DNA of 14,751 bases from Spirochaetaceae bacterium. Lineage in GTDB: Bacteria > Spirochaetota > Spirochaetia > B11-G9. Positions 5,865 through 13,626 of this stretch are shown here, piece by piece (the first letter of the stretch is position 1; the number at the start of each line of letters is the position of its first letter). Below the pieces are notes generated by a model. The model made no database searches, was not told the DNA's origin, and saw only the letters and a list, made by a program, of their open reading frames with translations. The position numbers were made by a program, and so were the translations under genes. The stretch covers positions 1 to 14,751 of the forward strand of contig JAUVLL010000035.1 in assembly GCA_030600745.1 (NCBI GenBank). The letters are read 5' to 3'.

Positions 5865-7133
5865 TCAATAGTTGACATCAATCCGAACAGGTATCCCTTC
5901 CTTTCTTAACTGTGAGAAAAAGTTTCGTTCAACTTCCCTGTTATCTGTTAAAGATCCAAAGGTCATGAATAATTGACTGCCATAGGAAATGCAACCAACT
6001 TTAATCAGTGTTCCCTGGCTGGGTGGTACCAGAATATGAATTTCCTTTACATTTTCTGCTGTTCCCGGGGGAAGTTTAAAATTACCAAGGTTAGAGAATC
6101 CTCCGCTGAACTGCCTCTCTCCGAGATGGTAGAAAAAGAAGGGGAAAAACATCCTTTTTAATAACAGGGGAACCATACGAATACTCATGGCCCGTTCCAG
6201 GTTAATATTTCTTTTAAATTGCTGACTGATGTATCGACGGTCTACCTGGATGTTCATGAAATTTTTTACATGGGTCAATATTTCACTAAAACTGAAATGA
6301 CCAATTTGGCTGTCAATTGTTGGTGTAAGAGTAATAAAAAAATTTCTCAGAGTCTTTGATGGATAGAGACGACGAAGATCTACAGGTACATTAAGAACAA
6401 CGGGAGCCGGTTTCCAGTTATTGTCCTGTATCATTTTTGTAAGAACTGCCATATATTTTGCTGTCAGCCATTGGGTCAGGGACCCCCCATCGGTCTTTGC
6501 TCTGGAAAGAACTTCTTTTAACGGTACGATTCCTGTTGTGGAATAGTATATTCCTGAAGAAACCTTCTGAAATGGCAGGTGGAAAGCAGCCCTCCCTCTT
6601 TTTGGAGGAGGAACTGATGGGTCAAAGTATTTGTTATAAGCGTCCTCCCACTCCTCTTCGCAGGGTAGTTTTTGGATATTATATTCATCACCCTTAATGG
6701 ATTCCATGTTAAAGTAGCTGTTTAAGAGAGCTTTAAGAAAAACCATGCCTCCATAACCATCTGAAAGTGCATGAGACATTTCTAAAGATAAACAATTATC
6801 TTTATAAAAAATATGAATTGGAGGAACGGCCCAGCGTTTATCATATTGCGTACAGGGATAGTGTTTATCTTTTTGTACAGGTGTAAGTTTTGTTGTTTTT
6901 TCAAAATAGTACCAGAAGAAACCTGGTTTAAGAACAACCTGAAAATATGGAAACCGTGGAAGAATTTTTTTAAGAGCTTCCTGAACCCTGGAGGGTTCAA
7001 TTTGTTCAGTAAGGACTACAGTAAGTCTGAACAGAGTGGTTTGTCGATTTGATCTTATAAGAGGGTAGGCTTTTCCTATATTATCCAGGCGATACCAGCT
7101 ACTGTGATTATTTGTTTTAACTGAGGAGTCCAT
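5865..7133 (-). CDS. Condensation/alcohol-acetyltransferase-fold acyltransferase-like protein
   Basis: A 422-residue cytoplasmic protein of the CoA-dependent acyltransferase/condensation superfamily. It opens with WYRLDNIGKAYPLI (13-26), typical of bacterial alcohol-acetyltransferase-like members. The catalytic HxxxDG motif is HALSDG at 121-126 (His121, Asp125). The C-terminal half has VPVDLRRLYPS near 249-259 and FSNLGNF near 346-352, the usual latch region of this fold. It would join an acyl group to an alcohol or amine acceptor; neither substrate can be read from the sequence. The gene heads a minus-strand run: zinc-ribbon membrane protein, then cfa, then FAD reductase, suggesting a role in lipid or surface chemistry. 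There is no Shine-Dalgarno sequence before ATG at 7131-7133, and a TATAGT box lies six bases upstream, so the mRNA may be leaderless. No later Met before residue 129 could serve as start. Confidence 0.82.
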   Translation of the reverse strand: MDSSVKTNNHSSWYRLDNIGKAYPLIRSNRQTTLFRLTVVLTEQIEPSRVQEALKKILPRFPYFQVVLKPGFFWYYFEKTTKLTPVQKDKHYPCTQYDKRWAVPPIHIFYKDNCLSLEMSHALSDGYGGMVFLKALLNSYFNMESIKGDEYNIQKLPCEEEWEDAYNKYFDPSVPPPKRGRAAFHLPFQKVSSGIYYSTTGIVPLKEVLSRAKTDGGSLTQWLTAKYMAVLTKMIQDNNWKPAPVVLNVPVDLRRLYPSKTLRNFFITLTPTIDSQIGHFSFSEILTHVKNFMNIQVDRRYISQQFKRNINLERAMSIRMVPLLLKRMFFPFFFYHLGERQFSGGFSNLGNFKLPPGTAENVKEIHILVPPSQGTLIKVGCISYGSQLFMTFGSLTDNREVERNFFSQLRKEGIPVRIDVNY

Positions 7134-7139
7134 TCATTT

Positions 7140-7145
7140 ACTATA
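7140..7145 (-). promoter_or_regulatory. Possible -10 box for a leaderless acyltransferase mRNA
   Basis: TATAGT on the minus strand ends six bases before ATG (7131-7133), so transcription would begin at or next to the start codon. The -35 region is poor, so the promoter call is tentative. Confidence 0.35.
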
Positions 7146-7218
7146 CTATGAGTTAAGCCATTTTGGTAGTCCTTTAACACTAGTCCGGTTTCGTGATAAA
7201 ACTATTCACAGAAATAGA

Positions 7219-7224
7219 TATACT
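7219..7224 (+). promoter_or_regulatory. Possible -10 box of the isocitrate dehydrogenase gene
   Basis: TATACT lies 43 bases before the ATG, in the 134-base divergent gap. No good -35 hexamer is present at 16-18 bases, which may mean activator dependence or a false match. The ribosome site TTGGAG (7256-7261) is clear, six bases before the start codon. Confidence 0.35.
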
Positions 7225-7267
7225 GGAATAAACTAAATTCAAAAATAATTAATGATTGGAGTAATAT

Positions 7268-9490
7268 ATGAATCAAAAGATATTATATACCAAAACTGAT
7301 GAAGCACCGGCACTTGCTACGGGCTCCTTACTACCAATTATAAAATTTTTCACAAGGGTTGCCGGTATAGATATTGAAACAAAAAATATCTCTCTGTCCG
7401 GAAGAATTATTTCTTCTTTTCCAGAGTTTCTTAAGGAGAAACAGAGACTTCCTGATGATCTTGCTGAGCTGGGAGAGCTGGTCAAAAGCCCGGATGTAAA
7501 TATTATCAAATTACCTAATATCAGTGCTTCGGTTTCTCAGATGCAGGCTGCTCTCAGGGAATTACAGGGGAAAGGTTTTAATCTGCCTGATTATCCTGAA
7601 TTTCCTGAAAATGATGAAAGCAGAGAAATAAAAAATCGCTATGATAAAATAAAAGGCAGTGCTGTCAACCCTGTACTCCGTGAAGGGAATTCTGATAGAA
7701 GGGCACCTGCAGCTGTAAAAAAATATGCTATGAATCATCCCCATGCCATGGGTTCCTGGAGTTCCGGTTCAAAAACACATGTAGCAAGTATGTCCTCCGG
7801 GGATTTTTTTGGAAGTGAACAGTCTGTTGTTTTCTCATCTGCAGATATTGTCAGGGCTGAGTTGGTATCGGAATCCGGGGAGAGGATTGTCCTAAAGGAT
7901 AAAATTACTCTTCAGAAGGGGGAAGTTCTTGACTCTGCAGTTATGAGCACAGCTGCTCTTAGAAAGTTTATAAAGGATTCGATAGCCCTGGCAAAAGAGG
8001 AAAATATATTATTTTCAGTGCATCTCAAAGCAACAATGATGAAGATTTCCGATCCCATAATTTTTGGACATGTAGTTTCTGTTTTTTTTGAGGATGTTTT
8101 TTCCAAATACAGAGATCAGCTCGGGAATATCGGGTTTAATCCAAATAATGGAATGGGGGATCTTTTTGTAAAACTGGAAAACCTATCTAAATTTGATCAA
8201 AATGAAATTCTTTTGGCAATAGATGAGTGTTATAGAAAACAACCTGATCTTGCTATGGTAAATTCCGATAAAGGAATTACAAATTTACATGTACCCAGTG
8301 ATGTAATAATAGATGCTTCAATGCCTGAAGCTATAAAATCTTCAGGAAAAATGTGGGGACCTGATGGCAAATTACAGGATATGCTGGCACTTATACCGGA
8401 CAGATCCTATGCAGGCATATATCAGGAAACTATAGCATTCTGTAAAGCTCATGGAGCATTCGAACCTCGTACCATGGGCAGTGTCTCCAATATCGGCCTG
8501 ATGGCCGGGAAGGCTGAAGAGTATGGTTCACATGATAAAACTTTTCAGATTGAAGCAAATGGTGTAGTTCAGGTAATAGACCAATCCAATACCATTCTGA
8601 TGGAACAGAAAGTGGAAAAGGGTGACATATTCCGAATGTGCCAGGTAAAAGACGTGCCTGTTCGTGATTGGGTTAAGCTGGCGGTAGGCCGGGCAAGGGC
8701 AACCGCTTACCCTACCATTTTTTGGCTTGATAAAAATAGAGCTCACGATATGAAACTGATTGAGAAGGTTGAAGAATATTTACTCCTTCATGATACAGAT
8801 GGGTTGGATATAAGGATAATGTCACCTAAGGATGCAATTCAATTGTCTTTACAGAGAGTTAAGGATGGAAAGGATACCATTTCTGTTACCGGAAATATTC
8901 TAAGGGACTACCTTACCGATCTTTTCCCTATTCTGGAGCTTGGTACAAGTTCAAAAATGCTTTCCATTGTCCCTTTAATGAACGGTGGTGGTCTTTTTGA
9001 AACAGGAGCCGGAGGTACTGCACCCAAACTTGTTTCCCAGTTTATTATGGAAGGGCACCTGCAGTGGGATTCTCTCGGAGAGTATCTGGCTCTTGCCGTA
9101 TCTCTGGAATACTTTGGTAATAACTTTCAAAATAATAAAGCCCTGGTACTTTCAGAAGCTTTAAATAAAGCGACAGAAAATTATCTTGAAAATAATAAAT
9201 CTCCTTCTCTGAATGTTTTTGAGATGGATTGCAGAAGCAGTCATTTTTATCTTACTCTTTACTGGGCACAGGTTCTTTCAGAGCAGAATAGAGATTCTTC
9301 TTTAAAAATATTGTTTGATGGACCGGCAAAAAAATTATTGATGAATGAAGAGAATATTATAAATGAAATAAATAATACACAGGGTCAACCGATTGATCTT
9401 GAAGGACACTACCATGTTGATCCTGAAATATTAAGAAGGGCGATGAGACCCAGTGATATCTTTAATAAAATTGTGGATTCTGTTTTATGA
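7268..9490 (+). CDS. icd: Monomeric isocitrate dehydrogenase, predicted NAD+-preferring
   Basis: A full-length (740-residue) monomeric-type isocitrate dehydrogenase, which oxidises isocitrate to 2-oxoglutarate and CO2 in the TCA cycle. Family signatures run the whole length: GSAVNPVLREGNSDRRAP (130-147), SSGDFFGSEQS (176-186), HLKATMMKISDP (252-263), DKGITNLHVPSDVIIDASMP (334-353), EEYGSHDKTF (417-426), and MNGGGLFETGAGGTAPK (571-587). Ser131, Lys254, Asp349 and Tyr419 match the Azotobacter vinelandii catalytic residues 132, 255, 350 and 420, a constant offset of one. At the same offset the three residues that grip the NADP 2'-phosphate (His589, Arg600, Arg649) are Leu588, Gln599 and Leu648. 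This suggests NAD+ as cofactor. It is a single gene, divergent from the acyltransferase-like gene and ending three bases from a convergent gene. Confidence 0.96.
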   Translation: MNQKILYTKTDEAPALATGSLLPIIKFFTRVAGIDIETKNISLSGRIISSFPEFLKEKQRLPDDLAELGELVKSPDVNIIKLPNISASVSQMQAALRELQGKGFNLPDYPEFPENDESREIKNRYDKIKGSAVNPVLREGNSDRRAPAAVKKYAMNHPHAMGSWSSGSKTHVASMSSGDFFGSEQSVVFSSADIVRAELVSESGERIVLKDKITLQKGEVLDSAVMSTAALRKFIKDSIALAKEENILFSVHLKATMMKISDPIIFGHVVSVFFEDVFSKYRDQLGNIGFNPNNGMGDLFVKLENLSKFDQNEILLAIDECYRKQPDLAMVNSDKGITNLHVPSDVIIDASMPEAIKSSGKMWGPDGKLQDMLALIPDRSYAGIYQETIAFCKAHGAFEPRTMGSVSNIGLMAGKAEEYGSHDKTFQIEANGVVQVIDQSNTILMEQKVEKGDIFRMCQVKDVPVRDWVKLAVGRARATAYPTIFWLDKNRAHDMKLIEKVEEYLLLHDTDGLDIRIMSPKDAIQLSLQRVKDGKDTISVTGNILRDYLTDLFPILELGTSSKMLSIVPLMNGGGLFETGAGGTAPKLVSQFIMEGHLQWDSLGEYLALAVSLEYFGNNFQNNKALVLSEALNKATENYLENNKSPSLNVFEMDCRSSHFYLTLYWAQVLSEQNRDSSLKILFDGPAKKLLMNEENIINEINNTQGQPIDLEGHYHVDPEILRRAMRPSDIFNKIVDSVL

Positions 9491-9493
9491 ATA

Positions 9494-10216
9494 TTACATA
9501 TTATCCAGCAATTTCTGGAGTGGTGTTTTTACCGTTGAGAATCCAATCCCATTTTCACTGCAGAAATCTCTGACAGAATCTCCTGGAGCTTCCATTGACA
9601 TTCCCAGAGCGTCATCTATCTGTTCTTTGGATAGACCCCAGTTAAGAAGATCCGAAAAGAGAGTTTTTCCCTTTATTATTGTTTCTTCAGACTTTTCGGT
9701 ATGTTCTGCTGTTTTTGTAGAAACTTCCAGACCTTCCAGAGAAACAACTCTTTCGCTGTAAGTCTCCAGGGTTTCTTTCTCTGTAGCCCCTTCCTTGTTC
9801 AGTATGTTCCAGGCTGGCTGGGGAATACCTGTATCATCTTCCGGCTCATAAGGAAGTCCTTTATATAAGGCTGTGAATAGTTTCATACTGCTTGTACCTA
9901 TCTCAAAATCACCAATAATACCGTATCGTTCCTCAAACTCCTTTAGTTTAATTCCTTCAGGATTTTCTGAAGAGGAAAATCCAAAGGCTTTAGCCAGAGT
10001 TGCTACAGGAATGTCAAATGCTTTTTCTAAATCACTAAAAGAATAGGATCCTCTAATATCTGCAGGATCTGCTTCTCCCTCAAAAATTCCAGTTGTAAAT
10101 TTCGTTGAGTTTTTTGAACTTTCAGTTTTCCAGTATCCAACAGCAGAGCTAAGGAATATTCCGACTATAAACAGAACCGGCAGAACGGTGGCTGCTACAT
10201 TTGCTTTTATCCTCAT
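9494..10216 (-). CDS. Membrane-anchored partner of a NapH-like protein, with two helical modules
   Basis: A 240-residue protein of no assigned function. Residues 7-28 form a single N-terminal hydrophobic anchor without a lipobox cysteine, so most of the chain should lie in the periplasm. Two stretches resemble each other: about 53-118 (IRGSYSFSDLEKAFDIP onward) and about 180-238 (IKGKTLFSDLLNWGLSKEQI onward). Each has a G-x-x-T/S-F-S-D-L start, a short helix pair ending at a 'FGF' or 'LGM' turn, and then a 'kdf...ygi' helix. I recall this module beside iron-sulfur or DUF4405-type membrane redox proteins. The middle contains GLPYEPEDDTGIPQPAW (120-136). It has no cysteines, hence no heme or cluster of its own. 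ATGA overlap with the upstream gene indicates translational coupling and suggests a complex. Confidence 0.72.
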   Translation of the reverse strand: MRIKANVAATVLPVLFIVGIFLSSAVGYWKTESSKNSTKFTTGIFEGEADPADIRGSYSFSDLEKAFDIPVATLAKAFGFSSSENPEGIKLKEFEERYGIIGDFEIGTSSMKLFTALYKGLPYEPEDDTGIPQPAWNILNKEGATEKETLETYSERVVSLEGLEVSTKTAEHTEKSEETIIKGKTLFSDLLNWGLSKEQIDDALGMSMEAPGDSVRDFCSENGIGFSTVKTPLQKLLDNM

Positions 10217-11067
10217 TTTGTCACCTTCTCAGAACCTAAGGGCGAGGCCTTGTAGGAGTTAGTGCGAAACTCCATTGTACCTGGAACAGGGCAGACTCCA
10301 TCGTCAGAAGTGCATTCGAAGCAGCTTATGCATTGATGGTTTCTGACTTTCCCTGCTTTTGAAACTGTAATATTCATAGGACAGACCCTGTCGCAAAGTT
10401 TGCAGTCAATGCAAGTATCGGAATTACGCCTTAAGGGGATGATGCGGAAAAGGTTAAAAATTCCCAGGACAGCCCCGTACGGACATGCATATTTACAAAA
10501 AGGGCGCTCTACAAAAAGGGATAGAATTATGACTAAACCCAGAGCAATAAAACCGGAAATAGCCACTTCTCCAGTCCAGAACTGAAAAAGTGTATAGTAT
10601 GGATCAAAATCCTGAAAAATCAACTTTCCGGTTACTGCTGTCATATATAATATCCAGACAAGAATACCATACCTAAGCCATCGTAGGTATTTATCAATAC
10701 TGTATGGTATAAATCTATTGTACTTTTGTTTAAAAATTTTCTTTCCAATAATTCCTGTCCATTCCTGAAAAGTACCCATTGGACAGATCCAACCACAAAA
10801 TAACGGTCCTAAAAAGAGAGAGGAAACAAAAACAATGTACATAAGTACCATGCTGGATTCATGAATTTTTTTAACAAATGTTCCATCGGTTATGATGTTA
10901 TAAAGGCTAACTACACCTCCAAATGGACAGACAGCATGAAGGGACGCCCTGCTTAGAAAGGGGATTCCTTTTCCTGATTCTACAAGTGTATGATTAACTG
11001 CTATTATTGCCACAAAAATAAACATAGCCAGCTGAATCCAGGTTCGAATTTTAACTTTCTTTTTCAT
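10213..11067 (-). CDS. NapH/NosR-like polyferredoxin membrane protein (4Fe-4S binding)
   Basis: A 284-residue inner-membrane electron carrier. Hydrophobic segments near 10-27, 72-92, 131-148 and 168-188 give about four membrane passes. Two CxxxCP motifs, CGWICP (Cys91, Cys95) and CKYACP (Cys191, Cys195), are the hallmark of the NapH/NosR/CcoG group. Two 4Fe-4S motifs follow: Cys219, 222, 225 and 229P, and Cys246, 249, 252 and 259P, the latter with a longer six-residue gap. HAVCPFGG near 44-51 adds another conserved Cys47. It likely passes electrons from the quinone pool or cytoplasm to a periplasmic acceptor. No nap, nos or nrf genes lie in the window, so the acceptor is unknown. ATG at 11065-11067 has AAGGAG at good spacing. 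It is first in a two-gene operon, overlapping its partner by four bases. Confidence 0.9.
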   Translation of the reverse strand: MKKKVKIRTWIQLAMFIFVAIIAVNHTLVESGKGIPFLSRASLHAVCPFGGVVSLYNIITDGTFVKKIHESSMVLMYIVFVSSLFLGPLFCGWICPMGTFQEWTGIIGKKIFKQKYNRFIPYSIDKYLRWLRYGILVWILYMTAVTGKLIFQDFDPYYTLFQFWTGEVAISGFIALGLVIILSLFVERPFCKYACPYGAVLGIFNLFRIIPLRRNSDTCIDCKLCDRVCPMNITVSKAGKVRNHQCISCFECTSDDGVCPVPGTMEFRTNSYKASPLGSEKVTK

Positions 11068-11230
11068 TTTATTCTCCTTCCTATATTTTTATAGCGAAAA
11101 GATGTAAAGCAAATGTGAACAGTATATTCGTTTTCTATGAAATTACTTAATTTTAGACAACTGATAAGAGAAAAGCATTAATAATGTGGATAGGATTATA
11201 TTTGATCATGCTGTATTGTGTAGTAATTTC

Positions 11231-11237
11231 AGGGGAG
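11231..11237 (+). promoter_or_regulatory. Ribosome binding site of the ABC exporter pseudogene
   Basis: AGGGGAG, five bases before ATG at 11243. It sets the original start of the exporter at MIRKF rather than at the upstream in-frame GTG (11186), which lacks any ribosome site. Confidence 0.7.
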
Positions 11238-11242
11238 TATTA

Positions 11243-12785
11243 ATGATCAGAAAATTCATTAGCTATTATAAATTTCATAGAAGTCTGTTTTTTTTGGATA
11301 TGTTTTGTGCTGTTACAGCATCAATACTGGCTATTCTAATTCCTATACTTACAAGATTGCTTATTGGGGAATATTTACCCTCGGGGAACAGCAGAAAAAT
11401 TATTATAACCCTTATTCTAATGATGGGTATTTATATAATTAAAACAATCCTTACCTTTATACGTGTAAAATGGGGACATATTCTTGGTGTCCGGATGGAA
11501 ACAGATATGAGGAGAGATTTATTTTCTCATATACAAAAGCTTTCATTCAGTTATTTTGACAGGGTAAAAACCGGACATCTAATGAGTAGAATATCCAATG
11601 ACCTGAATATAATTTCTGAAGTGGCACATCATGCCCCCGAAGATCTCCTTATTTAAACTGTTGTTCTGATTCTTGCCTATATTGCTATGTTTATTTTTAA
11701 CTCTACCCTTGCATCAATCTGCATGATCCTTCTTCCCTTTATGCTGATCTGGGGATTAATTATGGGTTCGAGAATGAGGCATGGGTTTTTTAAGGGAATT
11801 GTATTATTTTTCCACTATTGCAGGGGGAGCTTTTCTTATTTACAGAGGTAATTTAGCATTGGTGGATCTTCTGGCATTTATTCTCTACATAGGGATAATT
11901 CTTCCTCCTATTGACAGATTAATTAATTTTACAGAGCAGCTCCAACAGGGGATCTCTTCTTTTGAACGTTTTCAGGAGATAATGAACATACGTCCGGATA
12001 TTGAGGATAATAATAATGCACTAGATTTTATTTCGAAAGATGGAAAAATATTTTTGAAAAATATCAGTTTTAAATATGATAAATCCAACGATTGGATCCT
12101 AAAAGATATATCACTGGGAATTGAAGCAGGACAAACTATAGCTCTGGCTGGAGAATCCGGCGCAGGTAAAAGCACCTTAGCTGCCTTATTGCCCCGGTTT
12201 TATGATATTCAGCAAGGTGTGATCGAGATAGATGGCCAGGATATTAAAGGGCTGAAGCAGAGAACTCCAAGAAAGACTATCGGGATTGTTCAGCAGAATG
12301 TATTTCTGTTTGATGGAACAATACGGGAAAATATTATTTATGGTAAACCCGATGCAGTAGATGAGGAATTAGATGTCGCTGTAAAGATGTCCAATCTTGA
12401 AAGTTTTATTTCCACCCTGCCTGATGGCCTTGATACAAAGGTTGGCGAGAGGGGAGTTCTCTTATCCAGGGGACAGAAACAGCGAATATCAATTGCCCGT
12501 GTTTTTCTAAAGAATCCTGAGATTCTAATTTTAGATGAGGCAACGAGTTCTCTGGATAATGAATCGGAAAGCCTGATTCAGGAATCTCTCTGGCAGCTTA
12601 GTAGAAACAGAACTACTATTATAATTGCCCACAGACTCTCAACAATAATGAAGGCAGATAAGATCTATGTTATGAAAAATGGTGAAATTGTTGAAGAGGG
12701 GTCTCACCTGGAACTACTTGAACAGAATGGGTACTACAAAACTCTTGCAGATAAGGGGACTTTGACTTCGGGATTTAGATTTTGA
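11243..12785 (+). pseudogene. Decayed MsbA-like ABC exporter (fused transmembrane and ATPase domains)
   Basis: Remains of a half-size ABC exporter. The first 137 codons (MIRKFISYYK onward) encode the first transmembrane helices and a coupling region (FDRVKTGHLMSRISND). TAA at 11654-11656 interrupts the frame, yet the same frame continues as sensible membrane sequence (TVVLILAYIAMFIFNS) to about 11780. There the reading frame shifts and roughly 75-80 codons of transmembrane domain appear missing, because the next recognisable piece is FLRELYYFSTIAGGAFL. From 11781 a second frame runs to 12785 and encodes the end of the membrane domain plus a complete ATPase: Walker A GESGAGKST, Walker B ILILDEA, and H-loop AHRLST. 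The ABC signature reads LSRGQ instead of LSGGQ, explicable by one G-to-A change at 12468. Three independent lesions make a functional exporter unlikely; an isolated ATPase fragment might still be made. Confidence 0.88.
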
Positions 12786-12804
12786 GAATACTTTATTTTA
12801 AAAT

Positions 12805-13626
12805 TTACTCTTTAACAGATCCTGATAATAGTCCTTTAATAAAATATTTTCCTAAAAAGATGTAGATAAGAAGAACTGGAATTGCTGCAAGAAATGCACC
12901 TGCCATAGGAATATTCCAACTGACAGCCTGCCCTCCTGCAAGTTGTGACAGACCAACGGTAATGGGGTTGGCTGCCGGGCGGGTAAGGGTTATTCCCCAG
13001 AGGAATTCATTCCATATTTGAGTAAATTGCCAAATACCAACAACAACAAACCCTGGAATAGAAAGAGGAAGAATAAGAAGTTTATAGAGTCCAAAATATC
13101 CTGCTCCATCAAGTCTTCCTGATTCCATAATTGATATAGGAATTTGATCATAAAAGTTTCTGAAAAGAAGTGTAACTATAGGAATACCATAAATAATATG
13201 GGCAACAATAAGTCCACCTAAGGACCCGTAGAGGCCTATACTTTTTAAGACTTGAAAAAGAGGTATAAGAATAATCTGATAGGGGATAAACATACCAAAA
13301 AGTAAAAGGGTGAAAACAAGTTCGCTGCTTTTGAATTTATTTTTTGAAAATACATAACCGTTTATTGAACCTATAAATGCAGAAATTATAGTGGCAGTGA
13401 AAGCAAGAATTAAACTATTAAGAACATTGTTTTTAAGAAGGTTAAAGGCCTCTGAAAAGCTGCTGAAGTTTAATTTTGACGGTAATTGCCACGCGGATAA
13501 TAGATTTATCCGGGAAGGTTCTTTTAAGGATGTAATTAATGCCATATACATTGGAACAAGGAATATAAGAAGAAGCAGTATTAGAAATGCATAAAAGAAT
13601 GTTTTTTTTGTAAGAGCCTTTTTCAA
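12805..13626 (-). CDS. Carbohydrate ABC transporter permease, MalG/GtsC type
   Basis: A 273-residue inner-membrane permease of the CUT1 sugar importer family, with six hydrophobic segments near 9-31, 71-92, 104-126, 137-158, 190-211 and 240-262. The cytoplasmic EAA loop that docks the ATPase is at 168-191 (ESGRLDGAG...LILPLSIP). The C-terminal region, with LAGGQAVSWNIPMAGAF (229-245) and YFIKGLLSGSVKE, resembles the GtsC permeases of glucose/mannose importers as I remember them, so a monosaccharide substrate is plausible. The start is TTG at 13624-13626, overlapping the TGA stop of the upstream permease (TTGA). It is supported by AAAGGAG (13633-13639) six bases away. The binding protein and ATPase genes are not in the window. 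Its 3' end lies 19 bases from the convergent exporter pseudogene. Confidence 0.93.
   Translation of the reverse strand: MKKALTKKTFFYAFLILLLLIFLVPMYMALITSLKEPSRINLLSAWQLPSKLNFSSFSEAFNLLKNNVLNSLILAFTATIISAFIGSINGYVFSKNKFKSSELVFTLLLFGMFIPYQIILIPLFQVLKSIGLYGSLGGLIVAHIIYGIPIVTLLFRNFYDQIPISIMESGRLDGAGYFGLYKLLILPLSIPGFVVVGIWQFTQIWNEFLWGITLTRPAANPITVGLSQLAGGQAVSWNIPMAGAFLAAIPVLLIYIFLGKYFIKGLLSGSVKE

Noticed and set aside
9453..9761. 102-codon plus-strand frame overlapping the end of icd
   Set aside because: It is antisense to the NapH-partner gene, which has a membrane anchor, internal repeats and operon overlap in its favour.
11186..11242. Upstream GTG start for the exporter
   Set aside because: No ribosome site precedes it and the added residues do not look like the start of an ABC exporter; ATG at 11243 has a strong AGGGGAG.
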